NCBI RefSeq assembly: GCF_048773025.1
Contig: NC_133545.1
Span: forward strand, 10,992,001-11,056,000
Direction of reading: 5' to 3'
DNA length: 64,000 nucleotides
Source of the DNA: Camelus bactrianus
Taxonomy: Eukaryota > Chordata > Mammalia > Artiodactyla > Camelidae
Shown: positions 12,210 to 23,353 of the stretch, one piece after another
Numbering within the stretch: position 1 is the stretch's first letter
Layout of the letters: each line of letters opens with the position of its first letter
Made by a program: the position numbers and the translations under genes
Notes under the pieces: generated by a model
What the model was told of the DNA's origin: nothing
Database searches by the model: none
Seen by the model: only the letters and a program-made list of their open reading frames with translations

Positions 12210-12710
12210 ATGACGGCTCCCCAAAGATGTGCATGTCTCACCCCTGGAACAGTGGGTGTGTTATATTATGTAACAAGAGGGAATTGAGGTTCCAAGTGGA
12301 ATTAAGGTTGCTACTCAGCTGACCTTAAGACAGGGAGATTAGCCAGGATTTTCCAGGGAGGCCCCATGTAGCACCAGTGCCCTGAATAATGTGGAAGGAG
12401 GAACAAGATTCAGAGTCACAGAGACGCAGCTTGAGAAAAAACTTGACAACCATTGGCTTTGAATATAGAAGGGCCCATGAGCCAATAAATCCTGGTGGCC
12501 TCTAGAAGCTGAAAAAAGCAAGAAAATAGATTCTCTCCCCTCCAGCCTCCAGAAGGAACACAGCCCTGCTGACACCTTGATTTTAACCCACTTAGATCCA
12601 ATTTGGACTTCTGACCTTCAAAACTGTAAGATAATACACTTGTATTGTTTTAAGCCACAAAATGTGCAGCAATTTGTTAGAACAGCAATAGAAATCTAAT
12701 AAATTACATT
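12210..12710 (+). mobile_element. Solo LTR fossil, ERVL-MaLR-like
   Basis: Shows the MaLR-type order: a GGCTCCCCAAAGATG start region, GGGAGATTAGCCAGGATTTTC, GGCCTCTAGAAGCTG, CAGCCCTGCTGACACCTTG and an ACTGTAAGATAATACA end. An old solo LTR. A further ERVL-like fragment (GTTACCAGAGGTACCTG) sits just left at about 12040-12090. Confidence 0.55.
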
Positions 12711-12851
12711 ATCCCTGGGGCTCTGGATGAAAGCTGCACTATCTGGTTACAAGATGCAGGCGAGAGACTGATACACAGTCACAGAGAAAGAACTGGAAAT
12801 CGGGCCACAGGAAGCCCAGGCCCGGAACTCCTCATCTCTGCCAGACCTCAC

Positions 12852-12900
12852 CTGCTTCCAAGGGACACATGGGAGTCTGGAGTGAATGGCAGAGTCAGAA
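12852..12900 (-). pseudogene. Possible isolated TRBV leader-exon relic
   Basis: The minus strand reads CCTTGGAAGCAG followed by a GTGAGGTCTGG donor region. The donor side matches the relic at 18464-18512 (GGAAGCAGGTGAGGTCTGG). No usable start codon and no V exon are seen beside it. Could be chance. Confidence 0.3.
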
Positions 12901-13483
12901 CTACATTTTGCATCTTCCTGCTAAAAGCAAAAGTTGTTGGGGAGAAATTCTGTTGTCCTGGTCCACCCCAGCCCCTGCTGAATACGTGGGTTTGCCGGTG
13001 GTGTCACTGTGGTTGTCAGCTCCCTGGGGCCAAGGTCCCTCTGATGAGGTCCAAGGAAGCACCTGCATTCCTCCCAGCTCTACCTTCTAAGTACAACAGA
13101 GCTGGTGGGTTGGTCAGGGCTTGTTCGGTTCAGGCTTGCTAGGCTGCTCTGATGCTCAAGCTGCTTCTCTGTTTTTCCTAACCCAAAACGCTTTTCCCAA
13201 GCTTACCACCCCAGTTCCTTCTGCAGCCATGTCTTAAGGAAGCTCGGAGGAATACCCGCTGTGCAAGCGTACCTATGACTCCTAGCCAGTTTAGAGCTCA
13301 AGTCAGAGCAAAACCCATTGCCACGTCAGAAGAAGGAGGATTGGTCTCTATTTCCTTCATTCTCAGCCATTATTCAAGACACCTGCAACTCCCTAGATCT
13401 AAACCCAGCACTATGGTTTCCCTTAAGCTACCCTTCCAGGGAGCTCTCTAGCACTACCACACGGACTCTAGATGACAACGAAG

Positions 13484-13505
13484 CCACAGTGCCCCCTAGT
13501 GGCCA
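13484..13505 (-). promoter_or_regulatory. Candidate CTCF site, near-consensus
   Basis: The minus strand reads TGGCCACTAGGGGGCACTGT, an almost perfect CTCF core. It lies 2.4 kb upstream of the TRBV12 pseudogene and points toward the D-J-C end, as the others do. Confidence 0.75.
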
Positions 13506-13509
13506 GTGG

Positions 13510-16427
13510 GCAGAAACAGCAAAAATGTGCTCACTGGCCAGGACAGGAGGGGGGTTTTGCATTGTCATGGAGTGCAGGGGATACGGGTATTATGATTTGC
13601 TGGTGTTAGAGAATCAATAAATAGTATGACTGTCTTATTATGGCCTAAGATGGAACCACCTGAGAGTTAGACATTGGAGTCAGATAGGTAGCAATGATAA
13701 TGTCAGTTTTAATGACATTAGATAATAGGGCTGATGTGAAACCTAAAAGGCTGGCTAACACTATCCTAATCAGAACTTAACTCATTTTCTCTCCCCTCCA
13801 AAATACAGGCTGACCTTGTACGTGTAAGAAAATTCTCCACCAATTTTTAGTGCGTGTTGAGAAAACACCAAAGCATCTAGGTAGCCAGGAAGAAGGCAAG
13901 AGGATGAAGAGAGACTTGAGTAAGACACAGAGATTAAATAATTTATTTCCCTTCCCACAGAGAAGACTGGCAAGGAATAAGAAGATTAGAACAGGAGGAT
14001 TACTTTAGGGAACGCCCCCAAAATGGGGAATGTCAAACGAAGTGTTGTCCTAGGAGACTGGGTTTAAGGGATGAAGGAGAGACCCATGTCAGTTATTCTC
14101 CCCAGTGCCAGCCATGGCCCCTTGGGTACACTCACAGAGAAACAGCACTCACGTGTCCTGTCAGTGCAGCAATTAAACAAATTCCAAGTCCGTCTGTGCT
14201 CTCTGACCAAGTCTACATAGTCACTCCCTATTTCATTTCCCATCCTGCTCCCTGGTTCAATGGAACATAGGAGGTTACGCAATAAAAGTAAAAATAAAAA
14301 ATTTTTAACTCCAATATTAAAATGAGAAAAATATATAGATGTCTCAACTTGATTATAAATAAACTTGAAATTAAAAAAAAAAATTCTTTGGTTGAAATTA
14401 AAGTTTAAGTGTAGCATCTCTGCCATTTAAGTTACATAGCAAAGAAATCTCAGTCTAGGAATCTAACATTAATTAGTTTTAAACTAAAATTTCAAATAAA
14501 ATTCTTTTGACCTTAATCCCAGCAATTACAGATGAGAGCACTCAACTCAACCCTTCTTAGTTATCTAAATAGTTGGGTAAAAAGCATAAAGAAAACAACA
14601 TCAAAAGCTTTAATTAATGTCCTAAAAATATAGTGAGGGACTCTTGGCTGGAATCTTGGAGAGGTGAGCATCTAAGGAGGGGAGCACAGGGGCCCCTTTG
14701 CCCATAGGAACGTTTGCCTGCCCTGACTCAGTGCTCATGAAACTGACTCACAGGCCAAGGGGACAAAAGTCAAAGACCAGAATGTACCAAATGTGGGACA
14801 TTGACAAACTCCATGTAAAGATGAGCTAAAAAGTAAATCTATTCTCTAGGTGATCCAGGACCTCTCAAGCCTTGAGTCAGGTAGCACCAAACTGTTTACA
14901 CCCCCATGCACTTGGCAGAAGCAGACAAAATTCTCTCTGGAGGATGATCTGTCCAACCTAGACCAAAATAATTTCTACAAATCTAGTGTCTGGCACAAAG
15001 TCAAAGATAACCAGGTTCTCAGGAAAAATGCAAACACCATAAAAACACAAACATCATGACTGAGAAGCAGCACAGAAAGAAAATCAACAAAAACAGACCC
15101 TCAAGATCTCAGATGTGAAAATGATCAGACTCGACAACAACTCTGTCTCCTATGTTTAAAGAGGTAAAAGATACTCTTAGAAAATGTTATGAGAGAACTA
15201 GTGACATAGGAGATCGGAAAAAGAACCAAATAAAAATTCTGGCATGGTGGATGATGAGCTGGTGGAGAGCTGTGCTCATCAATGACGAGGTTTTATCAGA
15301 CAAATGAGTTGGAAGGAGACGTGGGCAGAGGCGTTGAGGGAATGTGCGTTGGGTGAATGGATGTCTATTCTGACTGCAGTCTCGGTTGAGTCAGGAGAAA
15401 AGTGACACCAGCAGAGGCTGAGGGGCAGTGACCATGCCTCCGGGAGGATCTCAGTAAGCTGCTTTCCAAACAGTTCCAACCAGTGCCTCAGAACGACTTC
15501 TAGAATTATCTGAGAGAATCCAGGCAGAAGTTAAGAGGATACGTACCTCCATACAAAGAATGTATTCTCAGAGCGGGCAATTGGATTAAGGGAAATTGAT
15601 CATCTTAGACATTCTTGCTAAGAAAATTTTAAAGCACTAAGAAACTATTTTAATGGACTAAGACAGACAGCTGGACATGTTCCCAACAACCTCTGAACGG
15701 GCTGGCTCAAGCCTGTGTATAGCGTTGAACTGTGTTGGTTACATCGAAGAGTTAGACCACTCTGGAGTAAGAAATCGTTTCGAGCTATGATTGGAGACTG
15801 GTGGCCTGGATATCTATTTGGGTGTATTTCTTTGAAGTTGGAAAAGGGGTGAATAAAATAACTGAAATGATTGTCACCATCAACAACATCATTATTATCA
15901 ACACATTTCCATAAAAACAGGGGGAAAAATGCTTTCCAAACACACATTCTCTGTAGAGACTTTGATGCAGAAAACCTCCTAAGTAAAAGCAGAGAAGCCA
16001 GAGATGAAGGATATCAACTTGAATCATTAAGTTGGTAAAAAAAAAAAAAAAAAAACTGTAGCGGGACAGCCACGGCTGCTATGCTCATAGCATCACCATC
16101 TGTATCATTAAAGCTTGCTGTATGTGATTTGTGACTGAGTATTCTCATAGGAAAACAGCCATCACTGGTCCCCAAGGGCTGAGTCTGTGACAAGTACTTT
16201 CAGTTTGGGATTCTTGAGTTGCCACCACGAAGTGCTTCTAATTCCTGAGTCATGATTATTTTCAAACAACAATGTCAGCCCTCGTGTTTCAAGAAATCAT
16301 ATGTGTCCTCCCTGTGGATGTGTCATAGATGGTCTCTGCAACCCACTTCTTCTCCTTGCGTGATGAGGAGTAAGGGGTGGCCTCTGTCTCGAGCTGCCGT
16401 GAGCTCCAGAGAGAGGGAGGATCATGA
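13510..16427. other. Intergenic, no gene recognised
   Basis: AT-rich with only short unrelated open frames. A poly(A) run lies at about 16037-16055. About 14830-15230 may be decayed retroelement sequence, but I could not name a family. Confidence 0.4.
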
Positions 16428-16466
16428 GGTTTGTGCACAGGAAGGAGGGGTGTCTGCAAAGCTGTG
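16428..16466 (-). promoter_or_regulatory. TRBV11 23-RSS
   Basis: Heptamer CACAGCT at 16460-16466, 23-bp spacer, nonamer GCACAAACC at 16428-16436. Confidence 0.9.
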
Positions 16467-16915
16467 GCTAAGCTGCTGGCACACAAATACACAGCCGAGT
16501 CCCCGAGCTCTGCAGACTGGATCTTGAGAGTGGAGTTTGCTCCGCTGGGCCTCTCTGCAGAAAATCGATTCTTAGGCGACTGTAAAACATTTATTCCTGC
16601 CGTTTCCTCAAAGAGAATCAGTAGCTCCAGGTCCTGTTCCAAGGTCTGCCGGTACCAGTAAAGGAAACTGTGGCCAGAAATAGGATCACACCACAAAGCC
16701 ACAGCCTGTCTTTCCTCTGTGATCTTATGTCTGGGGGACTGGGCGACTCCACCTTCTGTGAGTTCTGTTGTCGGGGGAACACAGAATTTGAAAATGGGAG
16801 AAGGAGGTAGTTGAAATAATCACTGGAAAGATAAAATGCAGAGAGCTTGGTGTTCTCAGGACTCACCTGCCCCCAAGAGACAGAGGGTCGCCCAGCAGAG
16901 GAGCCTGGTGCCCAT
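16467..16915 (-). CDS. TRBV11: T-cell receptor beta variable gene, TRBV11 subgroup (intact)
   Basis: Leader exon 16867-16915 ([22 protein letters not shown] donor) and V exon 16467-16764 (298 bp) join in frame without a stop. FR1 EGGVAQSPRHKITEERQAVA is followed by Cys23 in LWCDPISGH and Trp41 in LYWYRQTLEQ; FR3 ends [12 protein letters not shown] with Cys104. The run KITE-QAV-WCDPISGH is typical of human TRBV11-1. CDR2 (LILFEETAGINV) diverges from human but keeps its length. Between TRBV10 and TRBV12, it sits where human TRBV11-1 does. Its leader and promoter are almost identical to those of the TRBV7 genes at 29937 and 45004, which the V exon is not. Confidence 0.9.
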
Positions 16916-17015
16916 GGCAGAGTCAGGGCAGCGATGGGAGGTCCAGCAGCTCAGGGTCCTTGTGAGCAGGAGCAGAGGAGGACGGGTGGACCGTGTCCTC
17001 ATTGGCAGTTCCCAT

Positions 17016-17029
17016 GGTGACGTCACTGT
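17016..17029 (-). promoter_or_regulatory. TRBV11 promoter CRE-type decamer
   Basis: GGTGACGTCACTGT contains a full palindromic CRE (TGACGTCA) about 100 bp upstream of the start codon. Confidence 0.85.
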
Positions 17030-17410
17030 CTCTGCAGATGCCCACAGTCTTAGAAACCAGATGTTATTAACTGAAACGTACCTAGAAGTTTGTTGAACAT
17101 ATTCATCAACTGAGTGTGAGTTCACCCAAGTGTCCTCACGCATCGCTCCAGGGCCTGAGCGATTGGATCTCCCATCTCCAACTTCTAGCTCTCTGCTGGA
17201 TGTTTCTACTTAGATGTGTCAAAGGCAACGCAACTTTGAGATATCGGCTAACGACCCCTTTGTGTTACCTGTAATCACCCTTCTCTCTGGAAACATCTCT
17301 TTCACCAGGTTCTCTAGTCTCCTGCTCGCATGAACTTAGACAAGGTGAAAGCTGGGGAACTGCCACAGATTTAACCTAGAAGCACACTGACCTGACTGAC
17401 ACACTTCAAG

Positions 17411-17485
17411 GTAAGGGGATAAAATGATGCCCTGAGTGTAGATTTGAGTTGGAAGCTTTTGTTCCGTCTGAAGGTCAAAGACAAG
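17411..17485 (-). promoter_or_regulatory. Conserved upstream block (TRBV11 copy)
   Basis: AAAATGATGCCCTGAG at about 17421-17436, then GGTCAAAGACAAG. Homologous to 1201-1260, 11571-11630 and 45985-46052; about 500 bp upstream of the start codon. Confidence 0.45.
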
Positions 17486-17775
17486 TTTCTTCTTTGCATT
17501 CATTAATCTTCATGATTCATTGTGATGACCAAAGCTGGTACTTCAAGGTCATCAGTGTAACATCTTATATCTTACCTAAGAAGGAGAGAAGGTGGAGAAC
17601 TTCCTTATCCCTGAAAATAATGGGATGGATGTAGTGATAATAAATACAGAATTGAACAGATCTTCCAGAATCTTAAAAAAAAAACAAAACAAATAAACAA
17701 AACCCAAAACAAAGGAACCCCTTAAATCTCTAGCATAACTTATAATTGAATTTCAGTGGTTAGTATCTGGCTTTT

Positions 17776-17950
17776 TTTTCTTCAAGTATAGTTGGTTTAC
17801 AATGTGGTGTTAATTTCCGGTGCACAGCATAGTGATTCAGCTATATACATATATTCCTTTCCATATTCTTGTTCATTATAGGCTATTATAAGATATTGAA
17901 TTTAGTTCCCTGTGCTATACAGTAGGACCTTGTTGCCTTGTTGTTTGAGA
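17776..17950 (-). mobile_element. L1 3' end, antisense, cetartiodactyl type
   Basis: The plus strand reads TATAGTTGGTTTACAATGTG, later TTCCCTGTGCTATACAGTAG: the reverse complement of the L1 3' ends at 20826-21070 and 47945-48165. 5'-truncated. Confidence 0.8.
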
Positions 17951-18274
17951 CTCTTTTTCTTTTTTTTTTTAACAGTGCAACATTAGTTATGAAACACTTC
18001 CTTTCATTGTCTGAGTGATGACGTAGAAAGAGCTGGAGGATTGGAGAAGGCCCTGAGAGTTGGTATAAACAACAAAACAAGGAAATGTGTGTCAGGGAGG
18101 TGGAAATAGCATAGTCAGGTTCTCAGAGATATTCTGCTGAGTCTCCAAAACCAAGGGCTTACATGCCAAGGCTATCAACTTCAGACCCCTAGATGGAGAG
18201 TTCCAGAACCATGTTTCCCCTGTAAATTCTCTATTACTGATCATTTAATCATTCCATGATGGGACGTTTCTTCA

Positions 18275-18512
18275 CACTGAGGTGTCACTGCTTGTCCCAT
18301 CCGTGTGACCGGGGTTCAGCATTCTGAGTGACAGCAGCATTCAGGGTGGGTGGCCACTGTGTGGCTGGAGACAGAGCCTATTGGGCTACATACAAAATGC
18401 TAGAAATTGAGGAGTGAGTGCCAATTCCAGGGAAGAAATTCGCCTGGTGTTCCCAGACCTCACCTGCTTCCTGGGCAGCACAACTGAACAAATCCAAGAC
18501 AAAAATCCTAGT
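18275..18512 (-). pseudogene. Degraded TRBV relic: FR1 plus leader exon
   Basis: At 18280-18360 the minus strand carries a decayed FR1: AATGCTGCTGTCACTCAGAA, then ATGGGACAAGCAGTGACACC (MGQAVT, as in TRBV12). A leader-like exon at 18464-18512 ends GGAAGCAG before a GTGAGG donor. The start codon is lost, the FR1 frame is broken, and FR2-FR3 and the RSS cannot be recognised at 18060-18275. Best read as an old TRBV12-like gene between TRBV10 and TRBV11. Not functional. Confidence 0.5.
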
Positions 18513-20825
18513 GAGGCAGGGATGGGGCTCCTTAAGCTCAAGGGAGGAAAGGCGGGAATTCTGGGAGATCTGATTCTCGTTAAGGATATTTGCAGTGTTA
18601 CCACCAGCAGTTTGAGACCAGCCTAGACAAGGTCTGGAATTATCTACTCCCCCACCTCCTTACATTTCCCCGACATCATCCTATACAGCATCTAGGACAC
18701 ACAACCGGGGTGGGGTAGATTTGGGGTACACATGGGTATCTGACGTTTCCCTGACGGTCTCCCAAGCCAGCTGGTTTCCATTTCGTGGGTCCCTGAGACT
18801 TTGGCTGGCTCCTGGCTCTTCTCTGTCCACATCCCGTGCAGGGTCAGAAGATTATCCACATGGTGATTTGCTCCACTTTCACAGTTCAAGTTTCACTGCC
18901 AAACAGAAGCCCCCTGCATCAATCAAGGGAGAAGCGTCTCCCTTTAACTCCTCACATGCGCCTGGCCACTCACATCTGCAAACCAGATGCTGGATGCTGG
19001 GGTGAAGCCACACCTTCTCTGCCTCAACTCTGCAGGCAGCAGCAAGCCTTGTTGCAGAAGCGCCTGATTCTCATTGTGCTAATTAACACACACTGTCCAA
19101 CTACACCTTGGCATACATGCTCTGTCTCCTCCATTTACCTTCAGCCAGCATCGCCAAGCTTGTGAACTTCTGACTGCCCTTCAGAACACTCAGCCTCTCT
19201 TGACAGATTGGTTATGTGGTTATGTGCAGCTGTTAAATAAAGACAGTGGAAGGAACCTAAGTAATTGGAGTATTTCGTTAATTTATCCAGAAGTGCTGTC
19301 TGCCCGAGAATATCCTGCAAAATGTTTTCTGATAGAGCTGCAATGCTCTTCTGTACTGTAAGAATTCTCCCTAGTCTGTCTCTTTACTCAAATTTCAGAC
19401 TGTCACTCTTTTGAACATTTTCCAGGCTGGTAAGTTTGAAGCCATAACTTATTGTTTCAGTTTGCAAGAGTTTGAGTCTAAGTAAGGTTAGAATGTATTC
19501 ACATGTTCAGTGATAATTCATGAGGACTCTTCTGTGAATGACCTAGATTAGGTACTACCATTTTTACTGGGTTGCCTTTTTCTTATTAACTCATAAGAAT
19601 TATTTATTCATTTTAGATACTAAGTCTATCAGACAAGGGCAGCTATGCTGCAGAAAATAAAACAAATTCTAAAATCCCAGTGGTTTAACTCGGTAAATCT
19701 CTATTCCCCAAGTCCAGTGTGCCAGGAACAGAGCTTCCCTCTGTGGTTGCTTACCAAATTATGACCCAGTGAACCAGGCTGCTTCCACATTTTAATTAGT
19801 CAAATGGTAATGGGTACCTTCCAAATTCCCCAAGGCATGGAAAAAAAAAAAAAAGAGTTGAAGGGCGCCCATGCAGAAAAAAGTTAATATAGCAAGCCTG
19901 CGAATGCAGTGCTTGGGACGCTATGCTTGCAAGCCTGGCTTTTGGCTGGCAGTGGGAGGTGGGCTGGAGAACAGTTGCCCACACCGACGGAAACTTCCCC
20001 TGAGAAGAGGGTCTCACTGTGCCTAGACCATTGGTGCAATCAGCATAGTTAACGCTGAACACTAGTTTCCCTTCTGGTGGGTGCCGGTGGGATCAGCTCC
20101 CAATAAAAACTGGCCCCTAAGGGGCTCCCTTGGCAGAAGCATCACACTCATGCTGCTGCATAAATTTCATTGCTGAGGGAAATGTGAGCACTTTGGGAGC
20201 CCTCCCAGGAGGAGGAGAGCATGAGGAAGCCTGTATACAGATTCTTCCAGACTCGACCTGTGTCTTTGTTCTTTATGACCTGCCGCTGAATGTTTACTCT
20301 GTCACTAAGAAATCTGCGCCATGACTATACCCATAAGCCATATCCTGTGAGTCCTTTAAGCGAATCTCGAAACATGGGAGTATACCTGGGGGCCCCCACA
20401 CAGCGCCACAGGGCATCTCAAAGGGCAAGGCTTGGAACTGGCGTCCGTAATTTTCACCCACATACCACTGCTAAGAACCTGGTCATAGGCTCCCAACTCT
20501 CCAACCACGAGCGAGGCTGGGACTCATGGAGGAGCCGCGGGGATTTGATGCCCATGAACAGCCTCTGTCACTCTGATTCTTTATCATTTGTTTGCCATCC
20601 TCATGTCTTTTCCCAGGCTGCACCTTACTTTTCCATTTTTTTGTGGTGTGTTCTGACGTACAAGACTTTAATGAATGCAATTGATATTATGAATACTTGT
20701 CTTTGTAGTCTGTGTTCTTTTGAGTTGCCACTAAAAGAAAATCCTTCCTCAAATGAATGCCTAAAAATATGTTTTCTTAATTTCTTCCGGTAAATTTTTA
20801 GTTTTGCTCTTCACAGTTAAGTATG
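18513..20825. other. Intergenic, no gene recognised
   Basis: Open frames such as 20290-20793 (+) have no recognisable domains. About 20100-20420 (TGTGAGTCCTTTAAGCGAATC) resembles part of an LTR but I could not assign a family. An A-run lies at about 19840-19855. Confidence 0.4.
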
Positions 20826-20970
20826 CCTGGGGAGGGATAAATTAGGGGTTTAGAATTAACAGATACACACTACTGTATATAAAACAGGTAAACAACAAGG
20901 ACCTACTGTATGGCACAGGAACTATATTGAATATCTTGTAATAACCTATAATGGAAGAGAATCTGAAAAA

Positions 20971-21001
<31 letters not shown>

Positions 21002-21070
21002 CGGAATCACTTTGCTCTACATCTAAAACTAGTGCAACATTCTAAATCAACTATAAAAAAAAGATAAAGT
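20826..21070 (+). mobile_element. L1 3' end, cetartiodactyl type
   Basis: Reads AAGGACCTACTGTATGGCAC, GAACTATATTGAATATCTTG, an (AT)n run at 20977-21001, then TCACTTTGCTCTACATCT and an A-rich tail. Typical of young-to-middle-aged artiodactyl L1. Confidence 0.85.
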
Positions 21071-21762
21071 ATACCTGAAATATATTTTCATGTAAAGAAT
21101 GGAGAAGAGAACTAGAAACAGGGGGAGAGGTATATGTTCAGTGCAGAAGAAACAGCCTACAAGAAAGATCCTAGCGGGGCAGAGAACATGGCACAGAGGA
21201 GCAAATAACTAAATGTAGATGCGTGTGGCTGGAGCAGGGAAAGCCAGGGAAACTGGTACAAGATGAGGGTGAAGGGAGAGACAGAGGCAAACATTATAGG
21301 ACCCGGAAGGGCTATTGCCCCTTAGAAGAAATATTGCCCTAAAGAAGAAAGGCAGCCAGGAGCAGAGACCATGTGAGTGAAGGTTTGAAGACCAGGTAAG
21401 TTGCAGGTTCGTAGAAGGTGGGGTAAGCAGCAGATGAAGAGCTTACGGAAGCCCACCTGGGAGAGAAGGATGTGGGGGCTTTGGGGTCATCCAGGGGGTC
21501 TTCACATATCTCAACCAAAGATGCATTTTCCTTTCTGCAGGCAGAGACCTCAGAAGAGAGAACCAGCCAGCTGAGGTGTCAGGGTGACCTGCAGTCAGGC
21601 TGAGACTGGCGTAGGGTGGACTTAAGCACAGAGGGTCACGTTTTCCAATGTTGTCCAGCCCCTGTGTTGGCAAGAGCTCTGGGACTGTGATGGAGATAGA
21701 AGCTTCCTGGGGTCTGGGCCAAGCCTCCTGAGTGCGGCCAACCCTCAGTCTTTCTAACTACC
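21071..21762. other. 3' flank of TRBV10, no gene recognised
   Basis: Purine-rich to about 21430. Short open frames only, with no recognised repeat. Confidence 0.4.
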
Positions 21763-21801
21763 CTTTATGTGCAGAGAGGAAGCAGCCGTGCAGCGCTGTG
21801 G
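21762..21801 (-). promoter_or_regulatory. TRBV10 23-RSS (weak nonamer)
   Basis: Heptamer CACAGCG at 21795-21801. The best nonamer is ACATAAAGG at 21762-21770, which gives a 24-bp spacer; the 23-bp register gives CACATAAAG. Weaker than the other signals here. Confidence 0.7.
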
Positions 21802-22242
21802 AGTTACTGCTGGCACAGAGGTACGCAGATGTCCGGGAGGGGACAACAGACTCCAGGGTCAGGGGGAAATCCCCTATATTTGATCTCGAGACACTGTACC
21901 CATCAGGGATTTCTCCTTTGTCAGTTTTGTTAACATCATACGTGTAATAGATCAGCTTCAGCCCATGTCCCAGGTCTTGTCGATACCAGTACATATAGTC
22001 GTGGTTATCAGTCTGGTGACATTGCAGAGTCAGTGTCTCTCCTATCACTGCGATCTTGTATCTTGGGCTCTGGGTGATCCCAGCCTCCACCTGCCCTGTA
22101 ATAGGAAGGTACAGAACCTGAAGCTGTCGTCCCAGAAGGAAGGCTTGCACTGAGGTCTTGGGAATCCCAGGGGAGGAAGCCCACCGTACTCACCTGTCCA
22201 CAGGAGACAAGAAGCCGCACAGAAAAAGAGCCTGGTGACCAT
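21802..22242 (-). CDS. TRBV10: T-cell receptor beta variable gene, TRBV10 subgroup (intact)
   Basis: Leader exon 22194-22242 ([22 protein letters not shown] donor) and V exon 21802-22095 (294 bp) join in frame. FR1 [20 protein letters not shown], Cys23 in LQCHQTDNH, Trp41 in [12 protein letters not shown], then [20 protein letters not shown] and Cys104 in [10 protein letters not shown]. The CHQT-NH, DKGE and SRS motifs and the leader match human TRBV10. An in-frame ATG also lies 24 bp upstream at 22266; I chose 22242 because it gives the usual 49-bp leader exon. The decamer is consensus but the nonamer is weak, which may reduce usage. Confidence 0.92.
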
Positions 22243-22316
22243 TTCAGGTCCAGGGCAGAATGTCATGCCTTCCAGTTCTTTTGGGGGGGAAATAGAACTT
22301 GGGTTCTCATTAACTC

Positions 22317-22330
22317 AGTGATGTCACTGT
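22317..22330 (-). promoter_or_regulatory. TRBV10 promoter CRE-type decamer
   Basis: AGTGATGTCACTGT, the textbook TRBV decamer, about 75 bp upstream of the start codon. Confidence 0.85.
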
Positions 22331-23304
22331 CCTTGGCACACGTTTGAGCTGCAGAGCTTAGACGCCACGCCCTTTCCCCACAGCAATGAGTCAATAATGT
22401 ATATAAAGTTGAACGGCTCAGAACAGAAAGAATTTGTAAATCTGCTTTAAAAAAGAAATCTTGTAAGTCTATATGCTTCTCCCCTGCTTGTTAGTAAGGA
22501 AATGTGTTCCTCTATGCATAGTGATACAATTCCTTATTTATATACTGTGAAAGTTTTCATAATATTTCCGTAGACTAAGAAATATTTTCATGGCAGTCCT
22601 GACCCTTTTGTGATCTCTCAAAATTTCACCAGTTTTTTTTTCTTTGCCTAAACTCTGAATAACTGCATGTCAGCCTACAGTGATCTTTTCATTTAAAAGG
22701 AACTACCTGATGTTCAGAAAGTTTTCAGCTCAAGGTCAAAGTCACTGGAATTTAAAGAATTGTTTACCTTGATGGGAGCCCCACCATCTGTGTTCAGGTC
22801 CTTAGATCCTCCGGGGTAAGTTTTCTCTTGTGTCAGACGAGGCCTCAGAGGACTGGACCCCTTAAGGACTGTGGCTGTGTTTTCTGTGAAAGAGAAAGGA
22901 GGCTCGTTAGCAAGGTGGATGAGACATTTACCCAGAGGCACACATGCCTGGTGCCTGTGGGGTCACAGGGAAATGTTCTGTCTCCATTTGGAAGGTCTTG
23001 CACCCACGAAATGGGAGAAACTTGACTGAATCATAAATTCGCTATAATGCAGAACTTACAGCTAGCCAATATCAGAGCCTATTGTTACTTCATACCTAGG
23101 TCATGTATGTGTGTGTGGCTCTCCTATTCCTGTGACTACGTATCTCAGTGTAATCTTGCTGGGTAATTCCTAGAATCACACAGAAGTGAGCAAGGACATG
23201 GAACCCGAAATCAGAGACAAGGAGGAGGCTGATGTAGCACCTTCCCATGTGGTTGGGGCCTGGCAAACCCCGCAAGGGCTTTCCCATCTATGCCCAACAC
23301 TCAC
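22331..23304. other. Intergenic, no gene recognised
   Basis: Between the TRBV10 promoter and the orphan leader relic. No V exon is found where one belonging to the leader at 23305 should lie. Confidence 0.4.
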
Positions 23305-23353
23305 TTGGTCCCAGGGACCAAGCGCCACACAGCAAAGCAGCCTACTGCCTGTG
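23305..23353 (-). pseudogene. Orphan TRBV leader-exon relic
   Basis: The minus strand reads GGCAGTAGGCTGCTTTGCTG then TGTGGCGCTTGGTCCCTGG, giving [15 protein letters not shown], followed by a good GTGAGT donor. It matches the common TRBV leader [10 protein letters not shown], but the ATG is lost and no V exon is visible in the next 600 bp. In the human order TRBV9 lies just upstream of TRBV10, so it may be what is left of that gene (inference). Confidence 0.55.

Noticed and set aside
20290-20793. 167-codon open frame on the plus strand
   Set aside because: Overlaps probable repeat-derived sequence and encodes nothing recognisable.
22714-22941. Possible V exon for the orphan leader at 23305
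   Set aside because: The frame lacks Cys23, Trp41 and Cys104 and has no RSS; rejected.
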